A stretch of DNA of 64,000 nt, taken from positions 1-64,000 of the forward strand of contig NZ_RCDB01000004.1 of NCBI RefSeq assembly GCF_003651225.1, read 5' to 3'. The notes under the pieces are model-generated. The model worked only from the letters and a program-made list of their open reading frames with translations, did not search any database and was not told the DNA's origin. Positions 8,168-16,834 of the stretch are shown here, piece by piece. Source of the DNA: Microbacterium telephonicum. Lineage in GTDB: Bacteria; Actinomycetota; Actinomycetes; Actinomycetales; Microbacteriaceae. The translations under genes and the position numbers were made by a program. Position 1 is the first letter of the stretch. The number at the start of each line of letters is the position of its first letter.

Positions 8168-9481
8168 TCAGGCGCGCACGATGCCGGCGGCCAGGGTGTG
8201 GCCGGCGGCGGGGTCGATCACGAGGAACGACCCCGTCTCGCGGTCGGTCGCGTACGCGTCGACCGGAAGCTCGGACGCCAGGCGCAGGGTCGCGCGGCCG
8301 ATGTCGTTGACCTGCAGCGCGTCGGCGTGCTCGTGGGCGAGCGTGTCGAGGTCGCGGCGCGAGTCGATCGAGGCGACGAGGGCCTGCACGGTCGCGGTGC
8401 CGTGTTTGACGAGCACCCGCGCCCCCGAGGTGAGGGCGCGCGGGTCGAGCTGGAACAGCTCCGCCTGCAGCTCACGGCGGGCGGGGGGCAGGGTGCCGGA
8501 TGCCGCGATGACCGCGCCGCGCGCCGCATCGACGTCATCGGCCAGCTGCAGCGACACCGACTGCCCGGCGACCGCCTCGTCGGCGTCGCGGCCGGCGACC
8601 TGGATGCCGGAGACCGTCGTCTCGATGCCCGCCGGGAACACCGTCACGGCGTCGCCGACCCGCACCGTGCCCGATGAGACGCGGCCCGCGAACGCGCGGT
8701 AGTCGCGGTATGCGTCGGCGGCGCCGGGTTCGGCGGCCAGCTCGGGCGTCAGCCCGCCCTGCGGGCGCAGCACGAGCTGCACGGGCAGGCGGAAATCGTC
8801 GAGGACGGCATCCAGCTCGCCGCGGGCGGGGAGCGTCTCGAGCAGTTCGAGCAGCGCCGGTCCCGAGTACCAGGGGGTGCGGGCGGAGCGCTCGACGATG
8901 TTGTCGCCCTCGAGCGCCGAGACCGGGAGGACGTGGATTCCGTCGATGCCGAGCTCGGTCGCGACCGCGCGCACGTCGGCGTCGACCGGGGCGTAGGCGT
9001 CTTCGGCGAAGTCCAGCAGGTCGATCTTGTTGACCGCGACGATCACGTGCGGCACGCGCAGCAGCGCGACGACGGCGAGGTGGCGGCGGGTCTGCTCGAG
9101 CACGCCCTTGCGGCCGTCGATGAGCACGACGACGGCATCGGCGGTCGTCGCGCCGGTGACCATGTTGCGGGTGTACTGCACGTGCCCGGGGCAGTCGGCG
9201 AGGATGAACGAGCGCGCACCGGTCGAGAAGTACCGGTAGGCGACGTCGATCGTGATGCCCTGCTCGCGTTCGGCGCGCAGGCCGTCGGTCAGCAGTGCGA
9301 AGTCGAACGCGCCGTGCGCGAAGCCTCGGTCGGCCGAGGTGCGCGCGACCTGTTCGAGCTGGTCGACGAGGATCGCCTTTGCGTCGTGCAGCAGCCGGCC
9401 GACGAGCGTGGACTTGCCGTCGTCGACCGACCCCGCCGTCGCGAAGCGGAACAGCGTGGGCTCGTCGGTGCGTGCGGACAT
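8168..9481 (-). CDS. cysN: sulfate adenylyltransferase subunit 1 (GTPase) CysN
   Basis: This 437-aa GTPase subunit of ATP sulfurylase couples GTP hydrolysis to adenylation of sulfate to APS. G motifs are present: GSVDDGKST (17-25), DCPGH and NKID. The C-terminal part contains EF-Tu-like beta barrels. It lacks the fused APS-kinase domain of CysNC, which agrees with the APS reductase (not PAPS reductase) in this operon. Its start overlaps the cysD stop as TGATG. Confidence 0.95.
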   Translation of the reverse strand: MSARTDEPTLFRFATAGSVDDGKSTLVGRLLHDAKAILVDQLEQVARTSADRGFAHGAFDFALLTDGLRAEREQGITIDVAYRYFSTGARSFILADCPGHVQYTRNMVTGATTADAVVVLIDGRKGVLEQTRRHLAVVALLRVPHVIVAVNKIDLLDFAEDAYAPVDADVRAVATELGIDGIHVLPVSALEGDNIVERSARTPWYSGPALLELLETLPARGELDAVLDDFRLPVQLVLRPQGGLTPELAAEPGAADAYRDYRAFAGRVSSGTVRVGDAVTVFPAGIETTVSGIQVAGRDADEAVAGQSVSLQLADDVDAARGAVIAASGTLPPARRELQAELFQLDPRALTSGARVLVKHGTATVQALVASIDSRRDLDTLAHEHADALQVNDIGRATLRLASELPVDAYATDRETGSFLVIDPAAGHTLAAGIVRA

Positions 9482-10398
9482 CAGAAGTACCCGTCCTTCT
9501 TTCGGTCTTCCATCGCGGCCTCCGACAGCCGGTCGTCGGCGCGGGTCGCACCGCGCTCGGTCACCGTGGTGCGCGCGACCTCGTCGACGACGGCGGCGAG
9601 GTCGGCGGCGTCGGATTCGACCGCACCGGTGCAGCTCATGTCGCCGACGGTTCGGTAGCGCACGGTGCGGCGCTCGATCGTCTCGCCCGGCTTCGCGGGG
9701 GAGAACTCGCCCACCGCGCGCCACATCCCGTCGCGGGCGTAGACATCGCGTTCGTGCGCGAAATACAGCGGCGGCAGCGCGATCTGCTCGCGCTCGATGT
9801 AGCGCCAGACGTCGAGTTCGGTCCAGTTCGAGATCGGGAACGCGCGCACGTGCTGACCCGGCGTGTGGCGGCCGTTGTACAGGCTCCACAGCTCGGGCCG
9901 CTGGTTGCGCGGGTCCCACTGGCCGAACTCGTCGCGCAGCGAGATGATGCGCTCCTTCGCCCGCGCCTTGTCCTCGTCGCGGCGGGCACCGCCGAAGACG
10001 GCGTCGTGGCGTCCGGCGGCGATCGCGTCGAGCAGCGGCTGGGTCTGCAGCGGGTTGCGGGTGCCGTCGGCGCGCTCGTGGAGGCGGCCGTCGTCGAGGT
10101 AGTCCTGCACGCGGGCGACCTCGAGACGCAGCCCCAGCCGGGCGACGGTCTCGTCGCGGAAGGCGAGGACCTCGGGGAAGTTGTGCCCCGTGTCGACGTG
10201 CAGCACCGGGAACGGCACCCTGCCGGGGAAGAACGCCTTCGTGGCCAGGTGCAGCACGACGACGGAGTCCTTGCCGCCCGAGAACAGCAGCACGGGGCGC
10301 TCGAACTCGGCGACCACCTCGCGGATGATGTGGATCGACTCGGCCTCGAGCTGGTCGAGGGTCGACAGGGCGGTACGGGTCTCGAGTCCGGTGGTCAT
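9481..10398 (-). CDS. cysD: sulfate adenylyltransferase subunit 2 CysD
   Basis: This 305-aa catalytic subunit of ATP sulfurylase joins sulfate to ATP, forming APS. The PP-loop SGGKDSVV lies at about residues 40-47, and the C-terminus ends in the family motif DRKKDGYF. It is coupled to cysH by an ATGA overlap and to cysN by TGATG, as expected for subunits of one complex. Confidence 0.96.
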   Translation of the reverse strand: MTTGLETRTALSTLDQLEAESIHIIREVVAEFERPVLLFSGGKDSVVVLHLATKAFFPGRVPFPVLHVDTGHNFPEVLAFRDETVARLGLRLEVARVQDYLDDGRLHERADGTRNPLQTQPLLDAIAAGRHDAVFGGARRDEDKARAKERIISLRDEFGQWDPRNQRPELWSLYNGRHTPGQHVRAFPISNWTELDVWRYIEREQIALPPLYFAHERDVYARDGMWRAVGEFSPAKPGETIERRTVRYRTVGDMSCTGAVESDAADLAAVVDEVARTTVTERGATRADDRLSEAAMEDRKKDGYF

Positions 10399-11138
10399 TC
10401 GTGCAACCCGCATTCGATCTTGGCGGAGCCGGCCCAGCGGCCGGACCGGGGGTCGTCGCCCGGGGCGACCGGCTTCGTGCACGGCTCGCACCCGATGGAC
10501 GGGTAGCCGAAGCCGAGCAGCAGGTTCACGGGCGCCTTGTGGTCGGCGGCGTAACCCATGAGGTCGTCGAAGCTCCACGCCGCGACCGGGTTCACCTTGA
10601 CGAGGCCGTTGCGCTCGTCCCAGGTGACCAGCGGCGTGTTCGTGCGGGTGGGGGCTTCGTCGCGGCGCACGCCCGTGAACCACACCTCGTAGCCGCCGAG
10701 CGCCGCCTGCAGGGGCGCGACCTTGCGGCGCGCGCAGCACAGGCCCGGGTCGCGGGAGAACAGCTCGGCGCCGTACTCGGCATCCTGTTCGGCGACGGTC
10801 TGCTCGGGGGTGATGTCGACGATGCGCACGTCGAGCACGCGGTCGACCTCGTCGCGCGTCGCGCGGGTCTCGCTGAAGTGGTAGCCGGTGTCGAGGAAGA
10901 GCACGTCGACCCCCGGCAGCTGCTCGGCGACCAGGTGCGGCAGGGCGGCATCCGCCATCGAGCACGCGACCGCGGCCGATTCCATCGAGAAGTTCGCGGC
11001 CACCCACGCGACGACCTCGGCCGGCGAGGCCTCGTGGTCGGTGAGCGAGCCGAGCGCCTCGTTCGCCGCCTCGGCGAGGGCGCGCAGTTCGGCGGCCGAG
11101 CGGTGCGCGGTGGTGCGGGGGGCGAGCGAGACGCTCAT
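10395..11138 (-). CDS. cysH: adenylyl-sulfate (APS) reductase CysH
   Basis: This 247-aa thioredoxin-dependent enzyme reduces APS to sulfite and AMP. The four cysteines of the [4Fe-4S] cluster are C134, C135, C217 and C220, and the catalytic cysteine is C243 in the terminal IECGLHE. The CC...CxxC pattern marks it as an APS rather than PAPS reductase, matching the missing APS kinase. It overlaps both neighbours by 4 bp. Confidence 0.95.
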   Translation of the reverse strand: MSVSLAPRTTAHRSAAELRALAEAANEALGSLTDHEASPAEVVAWVAANFSMESAAVACSMADAALPHLVAEQLPGVDVLFLDTGYHFSETRATRDEVDRVLDVRIVDITPEQTVAEQDAEYGAELFSRDPGLCCARRKVAPLQAALGGYEVWFTGVRRDEAPTRTNTPLVTWDERNGLVKVNPVAAWSFDDLMGYAADHKAPVNLLLGFGYPSIGCEPCTKPVAPGDDPRSGRWAGSAKIECGLHE

Positions 11139-12862
11139 ACGAGCGCCTCCTCATCCGCGCGGTGGGCCCACTCCGCGAACGTCTCGTCGCCGATGCGGTC
11201 GGCGGCGAAGCGGCGCAGCACGCGCTCGGCGTAGTCGGCGATGCCGTCGGCGGCGACCTTCAGCCCGCGCACCGTGCGACCGAGGCCGGCCTCGTCGCGG
11301 TCCTTCGAGGCGAGGCCGCCGCCGAGGTGCACCTGGTAGCCGGGCACCTGATCGCCGTCGATCGTGACGAGCTGGCCCTTCAGGCCGATGTCGGCGGTCT
11401 GGATGCGCGCGCACGAGTTGGGGCAGCCGTTGACGTGCAGGCTGATCGGATGCGGCAGGTCGAGGCCCGCGATGCGCTCCTCCAGTTCGAGCACAGCGGC
11501 GGTGGCGTAGGCCTTCGTCTCGACGATCGCGAGCTTGCAGAACTCGATGCCGGTGCACGCGATCGTGCCCCGCCGGATGAGGCTCGGACGCGACTGCAGG
11601 CCGAGCCGGTCGAGCTCGGCGACGATCGAGTCGACGCGGTCCTCGGGGATGTCGAGGATGACGAGCTTCTGGTGCGGGGTCGTGCGCAGCCGCGACGAAC
11701 CGTGCGCCTCGATGACGTCGGCGAGTTCGGCCAGGAGCGGTCCGGACACGCGGCCGACGATCGGGGTGACGCCGATGTAGAAGCGGCCGTCCTTCTGCCG
11801 GTGCACGCCGACGTGATCGCCGGGGGTCGCGGGCTTCGAGGCGGCGGGGCCGTCGGGCAGCGCGTAGCCCAGGTACTCGTCCTGCAGCACCTGACGGAAC
11901 TTCTCGGTGCCCCACTCGGCGAGCAGGAACTTCAGCCGTGCCTTGTTGCGCAGACGCCGGTATCCGTAGTCGCGGAAGATCTGCGCGACGCCGTGCCAGA
12001 CCTCGCTCACCCGGTCGGGGGAGACGAAGGTGCCCAGGCGCTCGCCGAGGCGCGGCGTCGTCGACAGGCCGCCGCCGACCCACAGGTCGTAGCCGACACC
12101 GAGCTCGGGGTGCTCGACGGCGACGAACGCGACGTCGTTGATCTCGTGCACGACGTCGTGGCTCGGGTGGCCGGTGATGGCCGACTTGAACTTGCGGGGC
12201 AGGTTCGACAGCGTGGGGTCGCCGATGAACCGCGACTGGATCTGCTCGATCTGCGGCGTCGGATCGATGAGCTCGTCGACCGAGATGCCAGCGACCGGCG
12301 ACCCCAGGATGACGCGGGGCACGTCGCCGCACGCCTCGGTCGTGCCGAGACCGACGGCTTCGAGGCGGCGCCAGATCTCCGGCATCGACTCGACCTCGAC
12401 CCAGTGCAGCTGCACGTTCTGACGGTCGGTGAGGTCGGCGGTTCCCCGGCCGAACTCGGTGGAGATGCCGGCGATGACGCGCAGCTGCTCGGTCGTGAGT
12501 TGCCCGCCGTCGATGCGCACGCGCAGCATGAAGTAGGCGTCTTCGAGCTCGTGCGGTTCGAGGGTCGCGGTGCGGCCACCGTCGATGCCGGGCTTGCGCT
12601 GGGTGTAGAGCCCCCAGACGCGGAAGCGTCCGTGCAGGTCGGTGGGGTCGATCGAGGCGAAGCCGCCCTGGGCGTAGCTCGTCTCGATGCGTTCGCGGAC
12701 GGCGAGGCCGTCGTCGACCTGCTTCCACTCCTCGTTGCCGTTCAGCGGCGTCTTGCCGTCGATCTTCCATTGCCCGTTCGGGCGGTTCGAGGGCCGCGGC
12801 GGGCGTGCGCGCGACCCGTCGGCGGGACGGGGGGCCGTCTCGGTGCCGGTTTCGGTGCTCAC
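11135..12862 (-). CDS. sir: ferredoxin-dependent sulfite reductase
   Basis: This 575-aa siroheme/[4Fe-4S] enzyme reduces sulfite to sulfide. The cluster and siroheme cysteines are in CTGIEFCKLA and HVNGCPNSCA. A tyrosine (Y86, WGLYTQRK) and a cysteine (C178, TEACGD) are 92 residues apart, the same spacing as the covalent Tyr-Cys pair reported in Mycobacterium tuberculosis NirA/SirA, so this cross-link is likely here. The first 35 residues are a Pro/Arg-rich extension. It is the first gene of the operon; electrons would come from ferredoxin reduced by FprA, encoded last. A nitrite reductase role is less likely in this setting. Confidence 0.92.
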   Translation of the reverse strand: MSTETGTETAPRPADGSRARPPRPSNRPNGQWKIDGKTPLNGNEEWKQVDDGLAVRERIETSYAQGGFASIDPTDLHGRFRVWGLYTQRKPGIDGGRTATLEPHELEDAYFMLRVRIDGGQLTTEQLRVIAGISTEFGRGTADLTDRQNVQLHWVEVESMPEIWRRLEAVGLGTTEACGDVPRVILGSPVAGISVDELIDPTPQIEQIQSRFIGDPTLSNLPRKFKSAITGHPSHDVVHEINDVAFVAVEHPELGVGYDLWVGGGLSTTPRLGERLGTFVSPDRVSEVWHGVAQIFRDYGYRRLRNKARLKFLLAEWGTEKFRQVLQDEYLGYALPDGPAASKPATPGDHVGVHRQKDGRFYIGVTPIVGRVSGPLLAELADVIEAHGSSRLRTTPHQKLVILDIPEDRVDSIVAELDRLGLQSRPSLIRRGTIACTGIEFCKLAIVETKAYATAAVLELEERIAGLDLPHPISLHVNGCPNSCARIQTADIGLKGQLVTIDGDQVPGYQVHLGGGLASKDRDEAGLGRTVRGLKVAADGIADYAERVLRRFAADRIGDETFAEWAHRADEEALV

Positions 12863-13053
12863 GGGTCCTCCTCGATCCGGCGCATCGGAGGATGCCGCCG
12901 GTGGGCAGGCGGGTCGTCGGCCTGCTTCAGTGAGGCTAAACGTGGGCTCCGTACGGGGTCGGAGAGGGCGTCAGATTGCGTCACGTCCCGTCACACGGGG
13001 TCATATTCGCTTGCGAAGGCTTCCCTTCCCCGGCAGGGGGCTCGGTTCGGGGC

Positions 13054-13142
13054 GTTTCGACTCGCTGCGCTCGCTCAACGACCGGGAGTGCGGGTGGTGC
13101 TCTTCCGGTCGTTGAGCGAGGAGCGCGGCGACGAGTCGAAAC
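13054..13142. repeat. inverted pair of type A repeats
   Basis: A direct unit at 13054-13085 (32 bp) and an inverted 38-bp unit at 13105-13142 repeat the head-to-head arrangement found at 2949-3025 and 58584-58671. The paired form is therefore a recurring unit of this genome, not a chance meeting of two copies. Confidence 0.75.
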
Positions 13143-13175
13143 GCGTGGGGCTCGGTATCGGTGGTGGGCGCGCGG

Positions 13176-13214
13176 GTTTCGATACGCGCGCTGCGCGCGT
13201 TGCTCAACCACCGG
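13176..13214 (+). repeat. intergenic repeat, type B
   Basis: This is the second copy of the unit at 112-150, from GTTTCGATACGCGCGC to CAACCACCGG. It lies 11 bp before the stop codon of the regulator gene on the other strand. Confidence 0.7.
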
Positions 13215-13225
13215 GGAGGGATGGG

Positions 13226-13933
13226 TCAGCCGGCGGCGCGACCGCGGGCGAAGCCGGCGTCGAAGCCGCGCTCGTAGGCGTGCTCCGCGCCGCGGCGGTG
13301 GTGGTCGTGGCCGCGGTGGTCGCGGCATCCGCGGCCCTCGGCGCCCATCGCGTCCGGGTCTGCCTCATCGCGGCCGGGACGCGGACCGAAGCCGTGGCCG
13401 GGACCGAAGCGGTGGCCGGCGCCCGGGTGCGGACCGAAGCCGTGGCCGGGGCCGAAGCCGTGACGACGGAATCGTCCGCCGCGCGGAAAGGCGGGCGCGT
13501 TCTCGTCCCAGCCGAGTTCGCGGGCGATGGCCGCGAGCGAGGTGACCGTCGTGGTGAAGTCCTCGGGCGAGACGGCGCCGGCGACGCGGGTGCGCACGCC
13601 GTCGACGATCGTGCCGAGGCGCTCCTTCACGGCCGCGCCGTCGTCGGTCAGTGTCCAGGTGCCGTCGCCGGCCGGGCTGACCCAGCCGCGCTCTTCGAGA
13701 CGGCGCAGGCGCTTGCCCTTGCGCGCCAGGAGTGCGGCGATCCGGTCGGCGCCGACCGAGGCGAGCGGCCCCGGCAGTTCGCCGGAGACGGCGCTCAGCA
13801 GCATCCAGTCGCGGCGGTCGAGGTCGTCGGAGTCGAGGGCGCGGGCGAACTCGGCGGCGATGAGGGCGTCGACGGTGCGCAGCCAGTAGCCGAGCGGGCG
13901 GTCGGGGGTGGGGATGTTCTGTGGGGTGTCCAT
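13226..13933 (-). CDS. MarR-like winged-helix regulator with Gly/His-rich C-terminal tail
   Basis: This is a 235-aa protein. Residues 1 to about 130 look like a winged-helix transcription factor (LGYWLRTVDALIAAEFARAL, then helix-turn-helix and the wing ERGWVSPAGDGTWTLTDDG). The last 85 residues are a low-complexity tail of GFGPGHGF-type units followed by HRGHDHHRRG, rich in Gly, His, Pro and Arg, which could bind metal ions. The ATG at 13933 follows AAAGGA; the frame runs further upstream through the operator region and is not coding there. It is divergent from a second His/Gly-rich MarR gene and shares a 115-bp control region with it. Ligand and targets are unknown. Confidence 0.7.
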   Translation of the reverse strand: MDTPQNIPTPDRPLGYWLRTVDALIAAEFARALDSDDLDRRDWMLLSAVSGELPGPLASVGADRIAALLARKGKRLRRLEERGWVSPAGDGTWTLTDDGAAVKERLGTIVDGVRTRVAGAVSPEDFTTTVTSLAAIARELGWDENAPAFPRGGRFRRHGFGPGHGFGPHPGAGHRFGPGHGFGPRPGRDEADPDAMGAEGRGCRDHRGHDHHRRGAEHAYERGFDAGFARGRAAG

Positions 13934-13969
13934 GGGGAGTCCTTTCGTGGGCGACGTCACGGTCGCCGG

Positions 13970-14040
13970 TTTACATGTCATATGACAACTACATGCAGTG
14001 TGACATGCAATCCCGATACATGTCAAGTCGCATGTAAAAT
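13970..14040. promoter_or_regulatory. shared divergent operator of the two His-rich regulators
   Basis: The region is strikingly AT-rich for this genome. It holds the perfect palindrome TGTCATATGACA (13976-13987), an outer inverted pair TTTACATG (13970-13977) and CATGTAAA (14031-14038), and a further inverted pair TGACATG (14001-14007) and CATGTCA (14019-14025). TAAAAT (14035-14040) is a likely -10 for the rightward gene. The packing suggests several cooperative repressor sites controlling both regulators. Confidence 0.7.
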
Positions 14041-14048
14041 CGGGTGAC

Positions 14049-14639
14049 GTGCCGACCTCGCCGACGCCCCCCGACTCGCCCACTCCCGCCGAGGCCGCGG
14101 AGCAGATCGCCCAGGCGCTCGCCCGGCTGCGCGGGCGGCGTGGCCCGCGTCCGCCCTGGGCTGGCGCGCCCGGCGCTCCCGGCGAGCCGGGCCAGGACGA
14201 GCGGTTCGGCGGCCCGCACGGCCACGGCGGTCACCATCCGGGACACCATCGCGGCGGTTGGGGTCCCGGCCCCGGCTGGGGTGGCGGCGCCGCGCGGTTC
14301 GCGGGTCCGGCTCGCCTGCGTCTGCTCGAGGCGCTCGCCGCGGCATCCGGCCCGCTCACCGTGACCGAGCTCGCCGACGCGGTCGGAGTCGACCAGCCAA
14401 GGGCGTCACGACTCGTGCAGCAGTCCGTCGAGATGGGGTTTGTCGGACGCGAGGCCGACCCCGAAGACGCCCGGCGCACGCGCATCGCGCTGACCGATCA
14501 GGGGCGCGCGATCGTGCGGGGTTTCCGCGGCGACCGTCGCAACGCGGTCGCGACGGCGCTCGAGGACTTCACCCCGGCGGAGCGGGCCGAACTCGCCCGG
14601 CTGCTCGCCAAACTCGCGCAGTCGTGGCCCGGGAGCTGA
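14049..14639 (+). CDS. MarR-family regulator with N-terminal Gly/His-rich segment
   Basis: This is a 196-aa protein. Residues 50-80 are a Gly/His/Pro run (GGPHGHGGHHPGHHRGGWG), and residues about 85-190 are a MarR winged helix (LTVTELADAVGVDQPRASRLVQ, then DPEDARRTRIALTDQG). The His-rich part is N-terminal here and C-terminal in the divergent partner, so the composition was acquired independently or moved. A GTG start follows TAAAAT by 8 nt with no ribosome site. No obvious efflux or metal gene is adjacent, so the target may be elsewhere or the pair may regulate each other. Confidence 0.75.
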   Translation: MPTSPTPPDSPTPAEAAEQIAQALARLRGRRGPRPPWAGAPGAPGEPGQDERFGGPHGHGGHHPGHHRGGWGPGPGWGGGAARFAGPARLRLLEALAAASGPLTVTELADAVGVDQPRASRLVQQSVEMGFVGREADPEDARRTRIALTDQGRAIVRGFRGDRRNAVATALEDFTPAERAELARLLAKLAQSWPGS

Positions 14640-14666
14640 ACAGCGCAGCCCTCAGAACCGCCGCGC

Positions 14667-15086
14667 TCAGGCGCAGCCGCAGAGCCGGCGCCGCACCCAT
14701 GCTCCCGCATCCGCCTGGCTGATCTCCCCCGACCGGATGCCGCGGACGAACGCGATGGCCTCGCCGCTGAGCCTGCCGTCGGCGGTGTCGGGCGCGTCGC
14801 GCAGCACGACGGTCGTGAGCCAGCGCGACAGGCGTCCGCCGACCCGCGCCGTGACGGCGACGGTGCCCGCGAAATGGCGCGCCTGCCCGTCGGTGTCGTC
14901 GTCGAGCGCGTCGCGGAACCCCCGCCCGCGCAGCCGGTTGCTGCCGCCGGAGGCCGCATCGGTCAGCCACAGCGGTCCGCGCCGCACCCCGCCGAGCCGG
15001 CCGATGTCGCGCAGGAAGTGCCGATCCGACCGTCCGCGAGCCGCGAGCTCGTCGATCGCGTCGGCCAGGGCGGCGCAGGCATCCAT
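14667..15086 (-). CDS. uncharacterised 139-aa protein
   Basis: I do not recognise this family. The protein is mostly soluble and Arg/Asp-rich, with an N-terminal helix (ALADAIDELAARG), a central beta-like part (AGTVAVTARVGGRLSRWLTTVVLRD) and a C-terminal ISQADAGAWVRRRLCGCA ending with two cysteines. The ATG at 15086 follows AAGGGG with short spacing; the longer frame upstream is rejected because it runs into the BCCT promoter. Gene-like codon use supports it being real. It is convergent with the MarR gene and divergent from the BCCT transporter. Confidence 0.6.
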   Translation of the reverse strand: MDACAALADAIDELAARGRSDRHFLRDIGRLGGVRRGPLWLTDAASGGSNRLRGRGFRDALDDDTDGQARHFAGTVAVTARVGGRLSRWLTTVVLRDAPDTADGRLSGEAIAFVRGIRSGEISQADAGAWVRRRLCGCA

Positions 15087-15157
15087 CCCCTTACCGTACG
15101 CATCGGTCGCCTGCGAACCCCCTGACCACGGATGCGGCCGGTCGGTACCCTGGCCGG

Positions 15158-16834
15158 GTGAGCGACGAGACCCATCCCATCGACAGGCCCGGCGAACCCA
15201 CCACGACGGTCGATCCGACCGCCCACCGTCCGATCGCGCGATGGGTCTTCTGGCCCGCATCCGCGGTCATCGTGCTCGTCGCGGGCTTCGCGATCCTGTT
15301 CCCGGATGCCGCCGACGCGACGTTCGCGGCCGTGCAGGACACGATCATCCGCGGCTTCAACTGGTACTACGTGCTCATCGCCGCGTTCTTCGTGGTCTTC
15401 GCCCTCGCGATGGGGTTCAGCCGCTTCGGCGACATCAAGCTCGGCAAAGACGACGACGAGCCCGAGTTCTCGCTCGGGGCCTGGTTCTCGCTGCTGTTCG
15501 CCGCCGGCATGGGCATCGGTCTCGTCTTCTACGGCGTGAGCGAGCCGCTCAGCCACTTCGTCTCGCCGCGGCCGGGCGTCGAGGGAACCCCGGCGATGCT
15601 CGCGCAGTCGGCGCTCACCCAGACCTACCTGCACTGGGGGGTGCAGGCGTGGGCGATCTATGTCGTCCTGGGCCTCGCGCTCGCGTATGCCATCCACCGG
15701 CGGCGGCGTCCGATCTCGATCCGCTGGGCACTGGAGCCGTTGCTCGGCAAGGCCGTGCGCGGTGTCTGGGGCAACGTCATCGACGTCGTCGCGCTCGTGG
15801 GCACCGTCTTCGGTGTGGCGACCTCGCTCGGACTCGGCGTCATGCAGATCGGGTCGGGCCTGACCGCGGCCGGGCTCCCCGACCCGGGGATGCTCGGCGA
15901 GATCGCGATCATCGCCGTCATCACCGTGTTCGTGCTCGCTTCGGTGCTGTCGGGCGTCGGCAAGGGGATGAAGTGGCTGTCGTCCACGAACCTCATCATC
16001 GCCGCCGCACTGCTGGCCTTCACCCTGATCTTCGGCAACACCGAGTACCTGCTGCGCGAATGGGTGCAGTCGATCGGCGGCTACATCCAGAACTTCGTCG
16101 GTCTGAGCTTCAACGTCTCGGCGTTCCAGGGCGAGGCCGGCGAGCAGTGGCAGGCGGCGTGGACCTCGTTCTACTGGGGCTGGTGGATCTCGTGGGCCCC
16201 CTTCGTCGGCATCTTCATCGCGCGCGTCAGCAAGGGGCGCACCGTGCGCCAGTTCGTGCTGGGCGTGCTCATCGTGCCGACGCTCGTCGGCATCCTGTGG
16301 TTCGCGGTGCTCGGCGGCTCGGCGATCTACCTCGAGCTCACCCAGCCCGGCTCGATGACCGCCGCCGACGGCACGGTCGACCTGCAGGGCGCCCTGTTCC
16401 AACTGTTCACGCATCTCCCCGGCACCCCCGTGCTCACGATCGGCGCGATCATCCTGATCGCGGTGTTCTTCATCACCTCGTCGGATTCCGGTGCCCTCGT
16501 GATGGGCATGATCGCGACCGGCGGCGATCAGGAGCCGCGCCGCTGGCTGCGCGTGTTCTTCACCCTCGCGACCGCCGTGCTCGCGACCGCATTGCTCGTC
16601 GCGGGCGGACTCACCGCGCTGCAGACGGCGGCGATCACGATCGCGCTGCCGTTCAGCGTCGTGATGCTGCTCATCTGCTGGGCGACCGTGATCGCCTTCC
16701 GGCGCGAGCGCAAGGTGTACGACGGCGCGCAGCGCGCCCAGTTCGTCGAGTACATCGGCGACCACTACGGACTCGACGTCGAAGAGGAGAACGAGCGCGG
16801 GGTCCGCATCCCGTGGCTGCGCCGCCGGCCCTAG
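15158..16834 (+). CDS. BCCT-family betaine/choline/carnitine transporter
   Basis: This 558-aa secondary carrier has about 12 membrane segments. The BCCT signature lies around residues 330-360 (FYWGWWISWAPFVGIFIARVSKGR), with further conserved GMGIGLVFYGVSEPL and FFITSSDSG. Such proteins import glycine betaine, choline or carnitine with Na+ or H+, usually for osmotic protection. The GTG start lies 6 nt after TACCCT (15146-15151), suggesting a leaderless mRNA. The C-terminal tail is short and charged (VEEENERG), so osmosensing through a long tail is not evident. The specific substrate is not determined. Confidence 0.9.
   Translation: MSDETHPIDRPGEPTTTVDPTAHRPIARWVFWPASAVIVLVAGFAILFPDAADATFAAVQDTIIRGFNWYYVLIAAFFVVFALAMGFSRFGDIKLGKDDDEPEFSLGAWFSLLFAAGMGIGLVFYGVSEPLSHFVSPRPGVEGTPAMLAQSALTQTYLHWGVQAWAIYVVLGLALAYAIHRRRRPISIRWALEPLLGKAVRGVWGNVIDVVALVGTVFGVATSLGLGVMQIGSGLTAAGLPDPGMLGEIAIIAVITVFVLASVLSGVGKGMKWLSSTNLIIAAALLAFTLIFGNTEYLLREWVQSIGGYIQNFVGLSFNVSAFQGEAGEQWQAAWTSFYWGWWISWAPFVGIFIARVSKGRTVRQFVLGVLIVPTLVGILWFAVLGGSAIYLELTQPGSMTAADGTVDLQGALFQLFTHLPGTPVLTIGAIILIAVFFITSSDSGALVMGMIATGGDQEPRRWLRVFFTLATAVLATALLVAGGLTALQTAAITIALPFSVVMLLICWATVIAFRRERKVYDGAQRAQFVEYIGDHYGLDVEEENERGVRIPWLRRRP

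Larger units (their letters stand above)
12863..13225. other. intergenic region upstream of sulfur operon with repeats
   Basis: There is no gene in these 363 bp. The sulfur-operon promoter should lie at about 12880-13010. I found no convincing -35/-10 pair, but GTCACG/GTGACG-like words cluster at 12980-13000. A type A repeat (13054-13085) and its inverted 38-bp form (13105-13142) make a long hairpin with a 19-nt loop. A type B unit follows at 13176-13214. The repeats probably end transcription of the regulator gene at 13226-13933. Confidence 0.55.

Noticed and set aside
12863..13225. SAM or other sulfur riboswitch before the sulfur operon
   Set aside because: No conserved riboswitch core was recognised; the folds seen come from the type A and B repeats.
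11162..14047. Very long open frame on the plus strand opposite sir and cysH
   Set aside because: It is the shadow of minus-strand genes with high third-position GC; composition is low-complexity Arg/Ala/Gly/Val and it has no recognisable domain.
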